This document shows, in pieces, positions 1 to 8,239 of a DNA stretch of 45,634 nt; position 1 is the first letter of the stretch, and each line of letters opens with the position of its first letter. The notes beneath the pieces were generated by a model, which saw only the letters and a list, made by a program, of their open reading frames with translations, searched no databases and was not told the DNA's origin. The translations under genes were made by a program, and so were the position numbers. Source of the DNA: Agathobacter sp. (lineage in GTDB: Bacteria; Bacillota; Clostridia; Lachnospirales; Lachnospiraceae); the NCBI GenBank assembly GCA_017623935.1, contig JAGAOC010000006.1:1-45634 (forward strand), in the 5' to 3' direction.

Positions 1-975
1 AAACAGGTCAATATCTACACAGTTATTAATGGAAATAAAGTTATCCAGTGCAGAAATAGAACGGATATCATTGGTATATTCTACAGGTGCGCTCATGAGC
101 TCTGGATTCTCATCCATGTAATCATACATCTTCTTAGTACCTGCACCGAAAGCATATGCCTGACGGTAACGGTCGATATTCTTATGAGCACCAGTGATCT
201 TACCAGCCTTTGCAATGTCAACGAAAGCGTCAACGTACATTTCTGTATGAACACCTAAATCTTTCAGATCAGATTCTGCGATCAGAGATCCTACTGCATT
301 TGGCATACCGCCGATTCCTAACTGTAAGCAGGCACCGTTTGGAATCTGGTCTACGATAAGCTGTGCTACTTTCTTATCAACTTCTGTAGCAGCTCCGCCA
401 CCACCCATTTCAGCGATTGGAGGATTATTACCCTCTACGATAGCGCTGACCTGAGAAATATGTACACCTACCTCAGTACCGCCCAGACAACGAGGCATAT
501 TTTCATTTACCTCAACAATGATCTTCTTTGCCGTCTGGCAGACAGCTCCCATATGGGAAGCGTTTGGTCCAAAGTTAAAGTATCCATGAGCATCCATTGG
601 TGCTACCTGGAACATTGCCACATCAAGAGATGTGTTAGAATCACGATAATAACGTGGAAGTTCAGAATAACGGATTGGAGCGTAGTATGCACATCCTCTG
701 CTGATGAGCTTTCTCTCTAATCCACCCATATGCCAGGAATTCCATGTAAAATGTTCTCCTGCATCTTCTCTCTCAAACACTGCTAATGGTTTTAAAAGGA
801 TACCACCACGAAGGTTGATGTCTTTTAATTCATCTGTGCGTTTTGCCAGAGCCTTGTCCAGTACATCCGGTGTACCAGTACACCAGCCATAATCAACCCA
901 TTCTCCAGATTTTACGACTTTGACCGCCTCATCAGGAGAGACTAATTTCTGTTTGTATTCTGCTGAATAATCCAT
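1..975 (-). CDS. but: Butyryl-CoA:acetate CoA-transferase, 3' end beyond window
   Basis: The enzyme moves CoA from butyryl-CoA to acetate, the last step of butyrate formation in many gut Clostridia. The visible 325 codons start at an ATG (973-975) behind GGAGG. They read through the start of the window with no stop, so the C-terminal part is missing. Recognisable stretches are [19 protein letters not shown] at the N-terminus, [29 protein letters not shown], the glycine-rich [16 protein letters not shown] and [14 protein letters not shown]. These match the But / 4-hydroxybutyrate CoA-transferase branch of the acetyl-CoA hydrolase/transferase family, and closely resemble the Roseburia-type But as I remember it. 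The catalytic glutamate of this family lies just beyond the visible end. Discrimination from 4-hydroxybutyrate CoA-transferase is by resemblance only. No partner butyrate genes are in view. Confidence 0.85.
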   Translation of the reverse strand, partial: MDYSAEYKQKLVSPDEAVKVVKSGEWVDYGWCTGTPDVLDKALAKRTDELKDINLRGGILLKPLAVFEREDAGEHFTWNSWHMGGLERKLISRGCAYYAPIRYSELPRYYRDSNTSLDVAMFQVAPMDAHGYFNFGPNASHMGAVCQTAKKIIVEVNENMPRCLGGTEVGVHISQVSAIVEGNNPPIAEMGGGGAATEVDKKVAQLIVDQIPNGACLQLGIGGMPNAVGSLIAESDLKDLGVHTEMYVDAFVDIAKAGKITGAHKNIDRYRQAYAFGAGTKKMYDYMDENPELMSAPVEYTNDIRSISALDNFISINNCVDIDLF

Positions 976-1029
976 AGAAACCTCCTAAATATATCTTTAT
1001 CTTTGTTAAATTTATATCATTCTTTTTCC

Positions 1030-1058
1030 ATTCTAACATTTTGGTGGAAAGGTTACAA
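1030..1058 (-). promoter_or_regulatory. Putative sigma-A promoter of but
   Basis: On the minus strand TTGTAA (1053-1058) is followed after 17 bases by TAGAAT (1030-1035), about 55 bases upstream of the but start codon. It lies immediately after the stop of the LiaF-like gene, and no convincing terminator separates the two genes. Read-through from upstream therefore remains possible. Confidence 0.5.
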
Positions 1059-1062
1059 GGAA

Positions 1063-1794
1063 TTATTCAGAATAAATGTTAATACATCCAAAACTACAGT
1101 CAGCATCAATGTATACGCAAGGAGAATCCGGACTCACACTTGCCATTCCGTGAAACTCAATGCTGCCAAGAGATGCACTCTGCTTGGTTTCTAAGCGCCA
1201 GGTCTTTGGAAAATACAGATTTGTCTCACCAAAAGCATTCTGCACTTTAACACTAGCCTGATTTTCTTTCATAATAGCGTTGTTAAAATATACATTTGTG
1301 CTCCCGAAGCTGTTCTTAATCTTCGCTTCTCTAAAGATTCCGGAGTTGATGTATTTACTGATAGCCCCAAAAGAATTAGATACTTTTACAATTTCTCCAT
1401 CCTGGATATTCTCGATATGTCCTGTGTAATTTCCATTGTGGCCGGATACATTTGCAAAATTTACATTAACTTTGTTGGTAGCTTTTTTTTTGAAAACATT
1501 CTTAAAGATCATATCAAGACCGATTCCCACTAATAAAGCAGCAATGATCAGTGGCCAAGGAGTAATAGCTTCGATCTTAAGATATTCTTCATAGACACAA
1601 CCCAACAATGCCACGGAAACTAATGTCATGGTGAAGCTTCTCTTAAAGATTCCCTGAACTGCTGTATACACAAACAGTACTGTAAAGACTACTGTGAAAA
1701 ATGGAAGCTGTGGAACCAGTCCCATCTGACTAATGAGCAGATACACACCTGCTAATACTAAAACGATTCCCCATAAAATACTTTTTTTGTTCAT
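1063..1794 (-). CDS. LiaF-like multi-pass membrane protein
   Basis: This 243-residue protein begins with four closely spaced hydrophobic segments (about residues 7-25, 31-47, 55-68 and 78-95). A basic stretch (KNVFKKKATNK) follows, then a soluble C-terminal domain of repeated beta-strand units (FGAISKYINSG, FGSTNVYFNNA, FGETNLYFPKTW, FGCINIYSE). That repeat pattern is typical of the C-terminal domain of LiaF / cell-wall-active antibiotic response proteins. Its start overlaps the stop of the LytTR gene as ATGA, which indicates translational coupling. In Bacillus LiaF restrains the LiaRS envelope-stress system. Here the partner is a LytTR regulator instead, a pairing common in Clostridia, and the protein is probably an accessory sensor or repressor at the membrane. 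The exact ligand is unknown. Confidence 0.75.
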   Translation of the reverse strand: MNKKSILWGIVLVLAGVYLLISQMGLVPQLPFFTVVFTVLFVYTAVQGIFKRSFTMTLVSVALLGCVYEEYLKIEAITPWPLIIAALLVGIGLDMIFKNVFKKKATNKVNVNFANVSGHNGNYTGHIENIQDGEIVKVSNSFGAISKYINSGIFREAKIKNSFGSTNVYFNNAIMKENQASVKVQNAFGETNLYFPKTWRLETKQSASLGSIEFHGMASVSPDSPCVYIDADCSFGCINIYSE

Positions 1795-2252
1795 TTTCTC
1801 AACCTCTTTTCTTCTAATTTACCGATGAACGCTTTAAAATAGTTACGAGATACAAAGACTTTCTTATGGCAGTCATGAAATTCTACCTCGCTGGCACCTG
1901 CTAAGTTCTTATGAACCGCCTGCACCTGTCTGGTATTTAGGATCGCGGATTTGGATATCCGGAAGAAAAACCCCGGAAGCATTTCTTCCAACTCATACAG
2001 TCTTAATTTTGTTTCAAAAATATCGGACTTGGTATGAACCGCTACCATGGCACCATTGGTCTCAAAGAACAAGATATCATCTAGTGTTAAATAATATTCT
2101 GTCTCGCCCTTATACACATTCAGCTGAAGTCTTGACTTTACAGCTTCCGCTACCTGTTTTTGGATTGCCATGATCTCTTCATCCATATTTCTGCATCGGA
2201 TCAGTATTTCATCTTCCGGCAGATTCTCGTCGATCTCAATCTTTATTTTCAT
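1791..2252 (-). CDS. LytTR DNA-binding transcriptional regulator
   Basis: This 153-residue protein has an N-terminal region of about 45 residues with charged and helical character, followed by a LytTR domain. The domain shows YYLTLDDILFFETNGAMVAVHT, LYELEEMLPGFFFRISKSAILN and KKVFVSRNYFKAFIGKL, the usual ELF/LytTR landmarks. There is no receiver domain, so it is not a classical response regulator. It belongs to the LytTR-only class that is normally paired with a small membrane protein. The start ATG follows GAGGTGAGTT. The gene is translationally coupled to the LiaF-like protein, which probably modulates it. The target is unknown; autoregulation is common in this class. Confidence 0.85.
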   Translation of the reverse strand: MKIKIEIDENLPEDEILIRCRNMDEEIMAIQKQVAEAVKSRLQLNVYKGETEYYLTLDDILFFETNGAMVAVHTKSDIFETKLRLYELEEMLPGFFFRISKSAILNTRQVQAVHKNLAGASEVEFHDCHKKVFVSRNYFKAFIGKLEEKRLRK

Positions 2253-2279
2253 AACTCACCTCTGTATCTTACTGTCTGC

Positions 2280-2308
2280 ATTATAGAAAAAAAGCCTCTT
2301 GGTGTAAA
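2280..2308 (-). promoter_or_regulatory. Promoter of LytTR operon embedded in the mrp terminator
   Basis: TTTACA (2303-2308) and TATAAT (2280-2285) are separated by 17 bases on the minus strand, upstream of the LytTR gene. The -35 hexamer lies inside the stem of the preceding intrinsic terminator, and the spacer contains the terminator T-run. Confidence 0.65.
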
Positions 2309-2326
2309 TAACTTTACACCAAGAGG
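2287..2326 (-). terminator. Intrinsic terminator downstream of mrp
   Basis: On the minus strand a perfect 14-bp stem (CCTCTTGGTGTAAA, 4-base loop, TTTACACCAAGAGG) is followed by C and seven Ts. It ends the lepB-CDF-mrp transcript. Confidence 0.9.
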
Positions 2327-2352
2327 TTGATTTTTGATTCCAACAGGTTGAT

Positions 2353-3195
2353 TTAAATCCCTTTTAAGACTTCAACAGCCTTCTTTAAATGATCATTCTC
2401 GATCTGGTAGAACTCACCTTTATCTGCTGCCTCTGCACATGCAGGATCTAAAGGAAGCTTTCCTAATACAGAAACTCCTAACTCCTGTGCAGTCTCATCA
2501 ATATGGCTCTCTCCAAAGAGTTTGATCTCTTTGCCACAATCTGGGCAAGAAAGATAACTAAAGTTCTCCACTACTCCTAATACCGGAATATGCATCATAT
2601 TTGCCATGTTGTAGGCTTTCTTTACGATCATCTTAACTAATTCCTGTGGAGAAGTTACGATCACGATTCCATCCACTGGAAGAGACTGGAATACAGTCAG
2701 AGGAACATCACCAGTTCCTGGTGGCATATCTACAAATAAGTAATCGATCTCGCCCCATACGGTTTCGTTCCAGAACTGTTTTACTGCACCTGCGATAACA
2801 GGTCCACGCCATACTACTGGAGCTTCTTCATCATCCATCAGAAGATTAATGGAGATCATCTTGATTCCTTCCGGAGTCTCTGCCGGATACATTCCTCTTT
2901 CGTCTCCAACTACCTGACCTTTTACACCGAACATCTTCGGAATGGAAGGTCCTGTGATATCTGCATCTAAGATTCCTACATTATAACCGGCTTTTGCCAT
3001 CTGAACTGCTAAGGAAGCAGTCACGAAGGATTTTCCTACGCCACCCTTTCCGCTGACTACACCAATTACGTGTTTTACGTTAGAATATGGATTCATAGGC
3101 TCCTGCATGCTCTGCGGTCCTTTATTACTAGCGCATCCTTCACAGCTTTCTTTTGAACAGCTTCCTGCGCTGCTACAACTACTATTTTCTGGCAT
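2353..3195 (-). CDS. Mrp/NBP35-family iron-sulfur carrier ATPase
   Basis: This P-loop ATPase of the Mrp/NBP35 (ApbC) family carries or transfers [4Fe-4S] clusters in the cytoplasm. The deviant Walker A motif GVVSGKGGVGKS, the D-x-D motif GILDADITGPS and VDMPPGTGD are all present in the 280-residue product. A C-terminal SCPDCG supplies the bridging CxxC. The N-terminus carries four cysteines (C7, C13, C18, C21), as in NBP35-type members with an extra N-terminal cluster site, although the spacing is not the classic one. The start ATG follows GGAGGATAAGAAA. It is the last gene before a strong terminator and lies downstream of a CDF transporter. A role in metalloprotein assembly is inferred from the family. 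Confidence 0.88.
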   Translation of the reverse strand: MPENSSCSSAGSCSKESCEGCASNKGPQSMQEPMNPYSNVKHVIGVVSGKGGVGKSFVTASLAVQMAKAGYNVGILDADITGPSIPKMFGVKGQVVGDERGMYPAETPEGIKMISINLLMDDEEAPVVWRGPVIAGAVKQFWNETVWGEIDYLFVDMPPGTGDVPLTVFQSLPVDGIVIVTSPQELVKMIVKKAYNMANMMHIPVLGVVENFSYLSCPDCGKEIKLFGESHIDETAQELGVSVLGKLPLDPACAEAADKGEFYQIENDHLKKAVEVLKGI

Positions 3196-3220
3196 TTTCT
3201 TATCCTCCTGTCTGCCCGAA

Positions 3221-3271
3221 CTTATGCTTTTAAATTCAAGATCTTATTCAAATTCAAGATCTTATGCTTTT
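3221..3271. repeat. Short direct duplication spanning the CDF stop codon
   Basis: A 16-bp unit AAATTCAAGATCTTAT occurs at 3232-3247 and 3250-3265. The pair is flanked by CTTATGCTTTT on both sides (3221-3231 and 3261-3271). One copy contains the stop codon of the CDF transporter, and the other lies in the gap before mrp. It looks like a local slippage duplication. Confidence 0.7.
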
Positions 3272-4449
3272 TTCTTATATTGGCTCATGGAGATCTTATC
3301 TACCTTAATTACCGTAAAATACTCCTTGCCAATGTCTTCTTTGATCCGCTTCTCGATTTCAGTGGTCAACTCCTCATCCGATAATTCAAATTCAAAAGGA
3401 ACTACCACATCAAAGATCAAATTCGTATGGGTATCTCCAAACACCACTCTGAAATCATGGAGTGTGATCACTTCGTTGATCTTATGGATCGTTTCAATTG
3501 CCTGCTCTTTTAATTGATTTACTTTCGGATCATTGATCAGGACTGGATCCATATGGATCGTAGCCACACAACCCAACTCTTTCGTCAGAGCCATTTCGAG
3601 GTTATCGATGATATCATGCAGTTTTAAGATGTTTCCATCCCCCGGTACCTCTGCATGAAGGGAAATAACCCTTCTTCCCGGACCGTAATCATGAACCAAA
3701 AGGTCATGAACACCACAGATATTTTCATCGAAATTCAAAACGATCTGCTCGATCTTCTCTACGAATTCATCTTCCGGCGGCTGTCCCAGCAATGGATTTA
3801 AGGTATCTTTTGCCGCCTGTAATCCTGCATACATGATCAAAAGCCCTACCAAAACACCGCAGACTCCATCAATCTGTAATCCACTGAAATATCCAACTAC
3901 AGAACAGATCAAAACAACTGTGGTAGAAACACAATCGCTTAAACTGTCTGTAGCGGTTGCTTTCATTGCCGCAGAATCAATCTTTTTCCCAATCTTATAA
4001 TTATAAAATGCCATATAGCATTTTACCAAAATAGACACGATCAAGATCACTGCTGTCACTGCAGAAAATAACGGTTTTTCAGGATGAATGATCTTCTCTA
4101 TAGAACTTCTTACCAACTCAAATCCCATGATCAGGATAATTGCTGACACCACAAATCCTGCAATATATTCCATCCTTCCATGTCCATACGGATGCTCTGA
4201 ATCTGCTTTCTGTTCAGCCAGTTTAAATCCTGCCAGTGTGATAACAGAAGAGCCTGCATCAGAAAGATTATTCACTGCATCTGCTGTAATAGCGATGGAA
4301 TTGGTCACAAATCCCGTTATGAATTTTCCTGCAAAAAGCAGAATATTTAATAGTATTCCCACAACTCCGCAGAGCATCCCATAGGCGCCCCGCTTTTTTT
4401 CCTCCGGTAACTCCTCCAAGGAAAAACATCTTGTTAATATACCTATCAT
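3262..4449 (-). CDS. Cation diffusion facilitator (CDF) transporter
   Basis: This 395-residue inner-membrane transporter of the CDF/ZT_dimer family exports divalent metals (Zn, Mn, Fe or Co) in exchange for protons. The signature SIAITADAVNNLSDAGSSVIT lies in transmembrane segment 2 and contains the aspartates of the metal site. HPYGHGRMEYIAGF follows, and DSLSDCVSTTVVL in segment 5 supplies the second D-x3-D half-site. The C-terminal half (from about residue 215) is cytoplasmic and metal-binding, with HDLLVHDYGPGRRVISLHAEVP. The tail beyond residue 290 is longer than in the minimal family. Spacing to lepB (20 bases) suggests one transcript. Substrate metal cannot be decided from the sequence. 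Confidence 0.9.
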   Translation of the reverse strand: MIGILTRCFSLEELPEEKKRGAYGMLCGVVGILLNILLFAGKFITGFVTNSIAITADAVNNLSDAGSSVITLAGFKLAEQKADSEHPYGHGRMEYIAGFVVSAIILIMGFELVRSSIEKIIHPEKPLFSAVTAVILIVSILVKCYMAFYNYKIGKKIDSAAMKATATDSLSDCVSTTVVLICSVVGYFSGLQIDGVCGVLVGLLIMYAGLQAAKDTLNPLLGQPPEDEFVEKIEQIVLNFDENICGVHDLLVHDYGPGRRVISLHAEVPGDGNILKLHDIIDNLEMALTKELGCVATIHMDPVLINDPKVNQLKEQAIETIHKINEVITLHDFRVVFGDTHTNLIFDVVVPFEFELSDEELTTEIEKRIKEDIGKEYFTVIKVDKISMSQYKKKA

Positions 4450-4469
4450 TTTCTAAACTCCCAGACCTC

Positions 4470-5213
4470 TTATTCCAGAATTCCCATATGGGAAAATGGA
4501 TAGTAAATAAATAATGCCTTTCCAATGATCTGTTCATCCGTAACATAAGTATTATTCCAAAATCTTGCATCTCTGGAATTATTACGATTATCTCCTAATA
4601 CCAGGTAGCTGTTTTCCGGAACCTGAAACTCATAAGGACCATCATTTAATACCCATGCTTCTTTTAAATAGCCTTCTTGCAACGGTGTCTCAGAATCATT
4701 GATAAAAATCTGCCCATCGATGATGGTTACTTTCTCTCCCGGAAGTCCGATAACCCTCTTAATATACTTCTGGGACTCATCATCCGGATATTTAAAGATG
4801 ATAATATCGCCACGCTCCGGTTCAGACCAAGTGTAAGCCAAACGATTTCCGAAAAGATTATCGTTGATCTGGATGGTATTCTGCATGGAACCTGTTGGAA
4901 CATTTGCGTTAATGATCACAAAATTCTTTAATAAAAGAGCTGCTACAATGGCTACCGCAAAAGTAATGACCCAACTTAACAGTTCTCTCCACAAAGGTCT
5001 CTTCTCATCAGAACCTGATTTCTTCTTGCCTTTCTTCTCTTTCTTTTCTGCCTTCTGCCCCGCATCCTTCTGGGTTCCCTGAAAAGCTGTAGCTTCCAGA
5101 TCTACTTCCACCAGACTTTCATCCTGTTCATCTTGATCTACTGTAGAACCATTCTGCTCTAATTCATCATTAAAATCAATCACTTCAAATTCGTCATTTC
5201 TTTCAGAATTCAT
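4470..5213 (-). CDS. lepB: Signal peptidase I
   Basis: This type I signal peptidase (247 residues) cleaves leader peptides from exported proteins on the outer face of the membrane. A long N-terminal cytoplasmic tail of about 75 residues is first acidic (EFEVIDFNDELEQ, DEQDESLVEVDLE) and then lysine-rich (KAEKKEKKGKKKS). One membrane segment follows (WVITFAVAIVAALLLKNFVI). The catalytic serine S109 is in NVPTGSMQNTI and the general-base lysine K152 in YIKRVIGLPGE. GDNRNNSRDAR is the box E signature. The acidic/lysine tail is unusually long. Start ATG follows GGAGATGAATAA. The gene sits between the HSP90-like gene and the CDF gene, all on one strand. Confidence 0.93.
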   Translation of the reverse strand: MNSERNDEFEVIDFNDELEQNGSTVDQDEQDESLVEVDLEATAFQGTQKDAGQKAEKKEKKGKKKSGSDEKRPLWRELLSWVITFAVAIVAALLLKNFVIINANVPTGSMQNTIQINDNLFGNRLAYTWSEPERGDIIIFKYPDDESQKYIKRVIGLPGEKVTIIDGQIFINDSETPLQEGYLKEAWVLNDGPYEFQVPENSYLVLGDNRNNSRDARFWNNTYVTDEQIIGKALFIYYPFSHMGILE

Positions 5214-5266
5214 TTATTCATCTCCATTCTATTGAATCATTTAACCATAGAGTTCATTTTAACACA

Positions 5267-7165
5267 TCAGCAAGGAGAATACCACCATTCAATAAAATCT
5301 CCTTTTGTAAAAATTAATTTCTCTATTCCCAATTCTCTTTTCTCTGCAGGTGTAAACTGTATCCTGATAAACTCATTCAGTTCTTCTGCAAAATCCTCTT
5401 CCAAACACCACTCTGCTTTCAAGGTGACCGGCGCTTCCATATTCCAGGAATCCACCCGAACTCCTCCAAAGTCCATGATCTTCTTCCATCGGTTCTGGGA
5501 ATGTAGGATCCGATACTTGATATTCTCAGCAATGACTCCTAAAAGCCAGATGATCCTTGGATGATCCTTGCCCATCAAAAGGGAAGCCATAGGATGTTTC
5601 TCATTAAATTTCAATTCAAAATACTCTGGCTGATCATTAATGACATAACAGAAAATATCATCCCTTGGACAGATCTTCGGATAAAGCTGGTATTCATTCT
5701 TATAAGCTTCATAATCCGCTGGCCTGGAGAAATCCACCTCCATCTTAATATACTGAATACCTGCTAATCGAGGCATCATATATTCCTGATTCACAACGAA
5801 AGGCGCCAGAAGCTGAGAAAAGATCTTAAAATTCTTCTCAAAAAGCACCAATGGATGATCTTTCATCATCATCTCAAATTCTTTCGGATAAGTATCCCGA
5901 AAATGCATAAACAACGCTTTCGGCATCCGGATGATCCTGGTCTTTCGTCCCTTTAGACCAGAAACGATCTGTTCCACGGACAACTCTAACTCCTGATTCT
6001 TCCAGAAGACATCCCCATAAGCGGCTCTACATACAAATTCCATCTCTTCTTCAAATTCAGACAGGATATTCTGTTCTCCATCCGCCAAATACTGACACAT
6101 AGAAACCGGACTTCCTTTAAAATGCCCGATAATGAGTTTTCCGACGGCCTCTCTTAAAACTCTCCAATTCTTGTCTTTAACGACTCCATTTCCCCCAACC
6201 TGCAAGGTGTAGAAATTCTGCTTCAGATTCAGTACAAAATGCAGATTTTCCAACCAAGGCGGACAGATTCCCAGATCCTTGCCATCTTCTAAGATCCGAA
6301 ATCCCTGCTGGTAGATAATCGACTGTCCCGCCACACAACTCTGCCGCTTGGTATGTAGTACCAGATATCCTTCTATCCAGTTCTCTTTGATCTGGATCCC
6401 TGTCATTCCTAATATATTAGAGAATGGATTCGTCAGGTGCGGAACCTGAGGCTCGATCTCAACAGTCTTATCATCATATCGAACCACAATAGGTATCTGT
6501 TGTTTCATCATATAGTGATCAATACTTTTTATGATAAAATCCAAAGACATTTTCTGAGCATAATAGGATTTTAAAGCCATAGAAACTCTTGTTCCTGCTG
6601 CGCCTTTCGTAGACTGGATATACTCGATCTTATCGCTGTTCTCAAACCACTTTACTGTGATCGCTTCCAAAGACTGTCTTTCATTGCCCATCCAGGCTGT
6701 ATTAATGGAATGATGTTTTCTGGACTCGATCAAAATTGCCTTGGATACCACAAAACAACTATACAGACCTACTCCGTTCTTGGAAACAGGTTCAAAGTCC
6801 AAATGCTGCTTGGCAAAGGCCTCACTGGTATAATAGCTCTTCCCAAACTTTGCCACATACTCCCGCAGATCCTCGTCATTGATCCCAAACCCATTATCTT
6901 CCATAGTAAACATCTTAGACTTGGAGTCATAAGTAATGAAGATCTTCGGCTCATATGCTTTTCGAACCATATAACTACTAGAACTGATCTGTTCCAAAAA
7001 ATCCATTCCCCAACTTAATTCCAATGCCTCTCGCATATTGCAGGCATCACAGGCATTTTTCAAAAGTTCCCTCAAAAAAATATCTGGATTAGAAAACAAC
7101 TGCCCCTTCACCAAAAAGGAATTCATATTCGATTGTTCAAATGAGATAGAAACTTCCTGAACCAA
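5267..7165 (-). CDS. Divergent HSP90-family ATPase (HtpG-like)
   Basis: The 632-residue product has a GHKL ATP-binding domain of HSP90 type. FLRELLKNACDAC at residues 30-42 holds the ATPase glutamate E33 and Mg-binding N37. MEDNGFGIN (D90) is the D-x-G-x-G box, GKSYYTSEAF is the lid, and KNGVGLYSCFVVSKA (129-143) is the third ATP motif. The rest (about 230-632) is only weakly like the HSP90 middle and dimer domains, and no C-terminal EEVD tail is visible. The start is TTG, behind GTGGAGC. The first in-frame ATG would remove the N-terminal strand VSISFEQ that aligns with HtpG. The protein could be a specialised chaperone or a signalling GHKL protein. It is probably expressed with lepB, 53 bases downstream. 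Client and role are unknown. Confidence 0.75.
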   Translation of the reverse strand: MVQEVSISFEQSNMNSFLVKGQLFSNPDIFLRELLKNACDACNMREALELSWGMDFLEQISSSSYMVRKAYEPKIFITYDSKSKMFTMEDNGFGINDEDLREYVAKFGKSYYTSEAFAKQHLDFEPVSKNGVGLYSCFVVSKAILIESRKHHSINTAWMGNERQSLEAITVKWFENSDKIEYIQSTKGAAGTRVSMALKSYYAQKMSLDFIIKSIDHYMMKQQIPIVVRYDDKTVEIEPQVPHLTNPFSNILGMTGIQIKENWIEGYLVLHTKRQSCVAGQSIIYQQGFRILEDGKDLGICPPWLENLHFVLNLKQNFYTLQVGGNGVVKDKNWRVLREAVGKLIIGHFKGSPVSMCQYLADGEQNILSEFEEEMEFVCRAAYGDVFWKNQELELSVEQIVSGLKGRKTRIIRMPKALFMHFRDTYPKEFEMMMKDHPLVLFEKNFKIFSQLLAPFVVNQEYMMPRLAGIQYIKMEVDFSRPADYEAYKNEYQLYPKICPRDDIFCYVINDQPEYFELKFNEKHPMASLLMGKDHPRIIWLLGVIAENIKYRILHSQNRWKKIMDFGGVRVDSWNMEAPVTLKAEWCLEEDFAEELNEFIRIQFTPAEKRELGIEKLIFTKGDFIEWWYSPC

Positions 7166-7208
7166 TGATACTGCTCCACTTCATTTAACTTTAATCCTTA
7201 TTCAAAAT

Positions 7209-7239
7209 GGCAACAGGAATGCAAAGCATCCCTGTCACC
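7209..7239 (-). terminator. Stem-loop terminator after the capsule-control operon
   Basis: On the minus strand GGTGACAGGGATGC pairs with GCATTCCTGTTGCC (14 pairs including three G-U wobbles) around a TTT loop, followed by ATTTTG. It separates the secreted-protein gene from the HSP90-like gene. Confidence 0.65.
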
Positions 7240-7285
7240 ATAACCACATATCCTTAAAAACTATTTTCTGTCTATCCTTTAAATA

Positions 7286-8164
7286 TTATCTGGTAATTAC
7301 CTTTCTTCCCAAGAGAATAATTCCGGCACCACATATTAATCCAACAAAAACAATTGCTGGGATCCATAAATCCCCTGTAATTGGACTTAAGAGATCTGTA
7401 GAAGTTGTGCCCTTTGTATTCTCTTTGCTTGTTATTTCTGTATTCGCTGTTGAACTCTCAGATCCAGTTGCTCCAGTTCCGGTTCCTTCTGTTCCTGCCC
7501 CTTCGGTTCCTGTTCCGATTCCTGTCCCAGTTCCAGCTCCGGTTCCAGTTCCTTCTGTTCCGGTTCCCTGAGTTCCTGAACCTTCAGTTCCTGTTGTTCC
7601 GGTTCCTTGGGTTCCTTCTGTTCCAGTTCCCTGATTATTTGTTCCAGGAGTCTCTTCAGACTGTTTTTCCTCTTCTACTCGAAAGATCGCAACTGGAGAA
7701 AAAGAAGTAAATGTTGCTGTAACCTGACCATCTTTCTTAACCTTGGAAGCTAAGATCTCCCATACTCCATTCTCTTTCTGATGAAGAACGATAACCTTAT
7801 CTCCCACCTTAATGCCAGAAACCTGGAAGGTCACATCAATACTGATATATCCCTCTGGGATTCCAGACTGCACATCTACGATACCTAAGACATTAGCTGT
7901 AGCTCCTTCTGCAACTTTAGCTGCTACAACTGTTGCGCGGGTCTTTGCAGATTCTACAATATCAATAGAATCAACTGCTGTAATACCAACTGCTACTCCA
8001 TTACCGTCAGGAGTTACTGCTGTCGCGCCAGAAACAGAACCAACCTCCGCCTGCAAGATCTCTTCGTTTGCAGAATCCTTATCCACACTTGGTGATGCAA
8101 ATACTGTGGTTCCAACCAAAAGAACCATCATCATGGCAATTGCCCCTGCCAATCTCTTCTTCAT
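7286..8164 (-). CDS. Secreted Gly/Thr-rich repeat protein with C-terminal SPITG sorting signal
   Basis: From ATG at 8164 (AAGGAGG eight bases upstream, a better fit than the ATG two codons earlier) this is a 292-residue exported protein. The signal peptide KKRLAGAIAMMMVLLVGTTVFA is followed by a domain of about 130 residues of beta character (GYISIDVTFQVSGIKVGDKVIVLHQ). A spacer of about 70 residues of GTG/GTE/TEG repeats comes next. The C-terminus is SPITGD, a hydrophobic helix and GRKVITR. This three-part tail is a cell-wall sorting signal, and SPxTG is accepted by class B sortases of Clostridia. The DNA of the repeats is itself periodic. As the last gene of the cpsB-cpsC-cpsD-LCP operon it is probably a surface protein made with capsule or teichoic-acid assembly. 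The folded domain is not one I can name. Confidence 0.7.
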   Translation of the reverse strand: MKKRLAGAIAMMMVLLVGTTVFASPSVDKDSANEEILQAEVGSVSGATAVTPDGNGVAVGITAVDSIDIVESAKTRATVVAAKVAEGATANVLGIVDVQSGIPEGYISIDVTFQVSGIKVGDKVIVLHQKENGVWEILASKVKKDGQVTATFTSFSPVAIFRVEEEKQSEETPGTNNQGTGTEGTQGTGTTGTEGSGTQGTGTEGTGTGAGTGTGIGTGTEGAGTEGTGTGATGSESSTANTEITSKENTKGTTSTDLLSPITGDLWIPAIVFVGLICGAGIILLGRKVITR

Positions 8165-8239
8165 GTTCATTTCCTCCTTGATCCATATGGTTTATTTTAA
8201 ATTGACTTCGCCAAAAACACTCTGCCAAATATACTATCT

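Noticed and set aside
7405-7710. Plus-strand frame of 101 codons rich in Phe and Leu
   Set aside because: Antisense of the Gly/Thr repeat region of the secreted protein, with no start signals.
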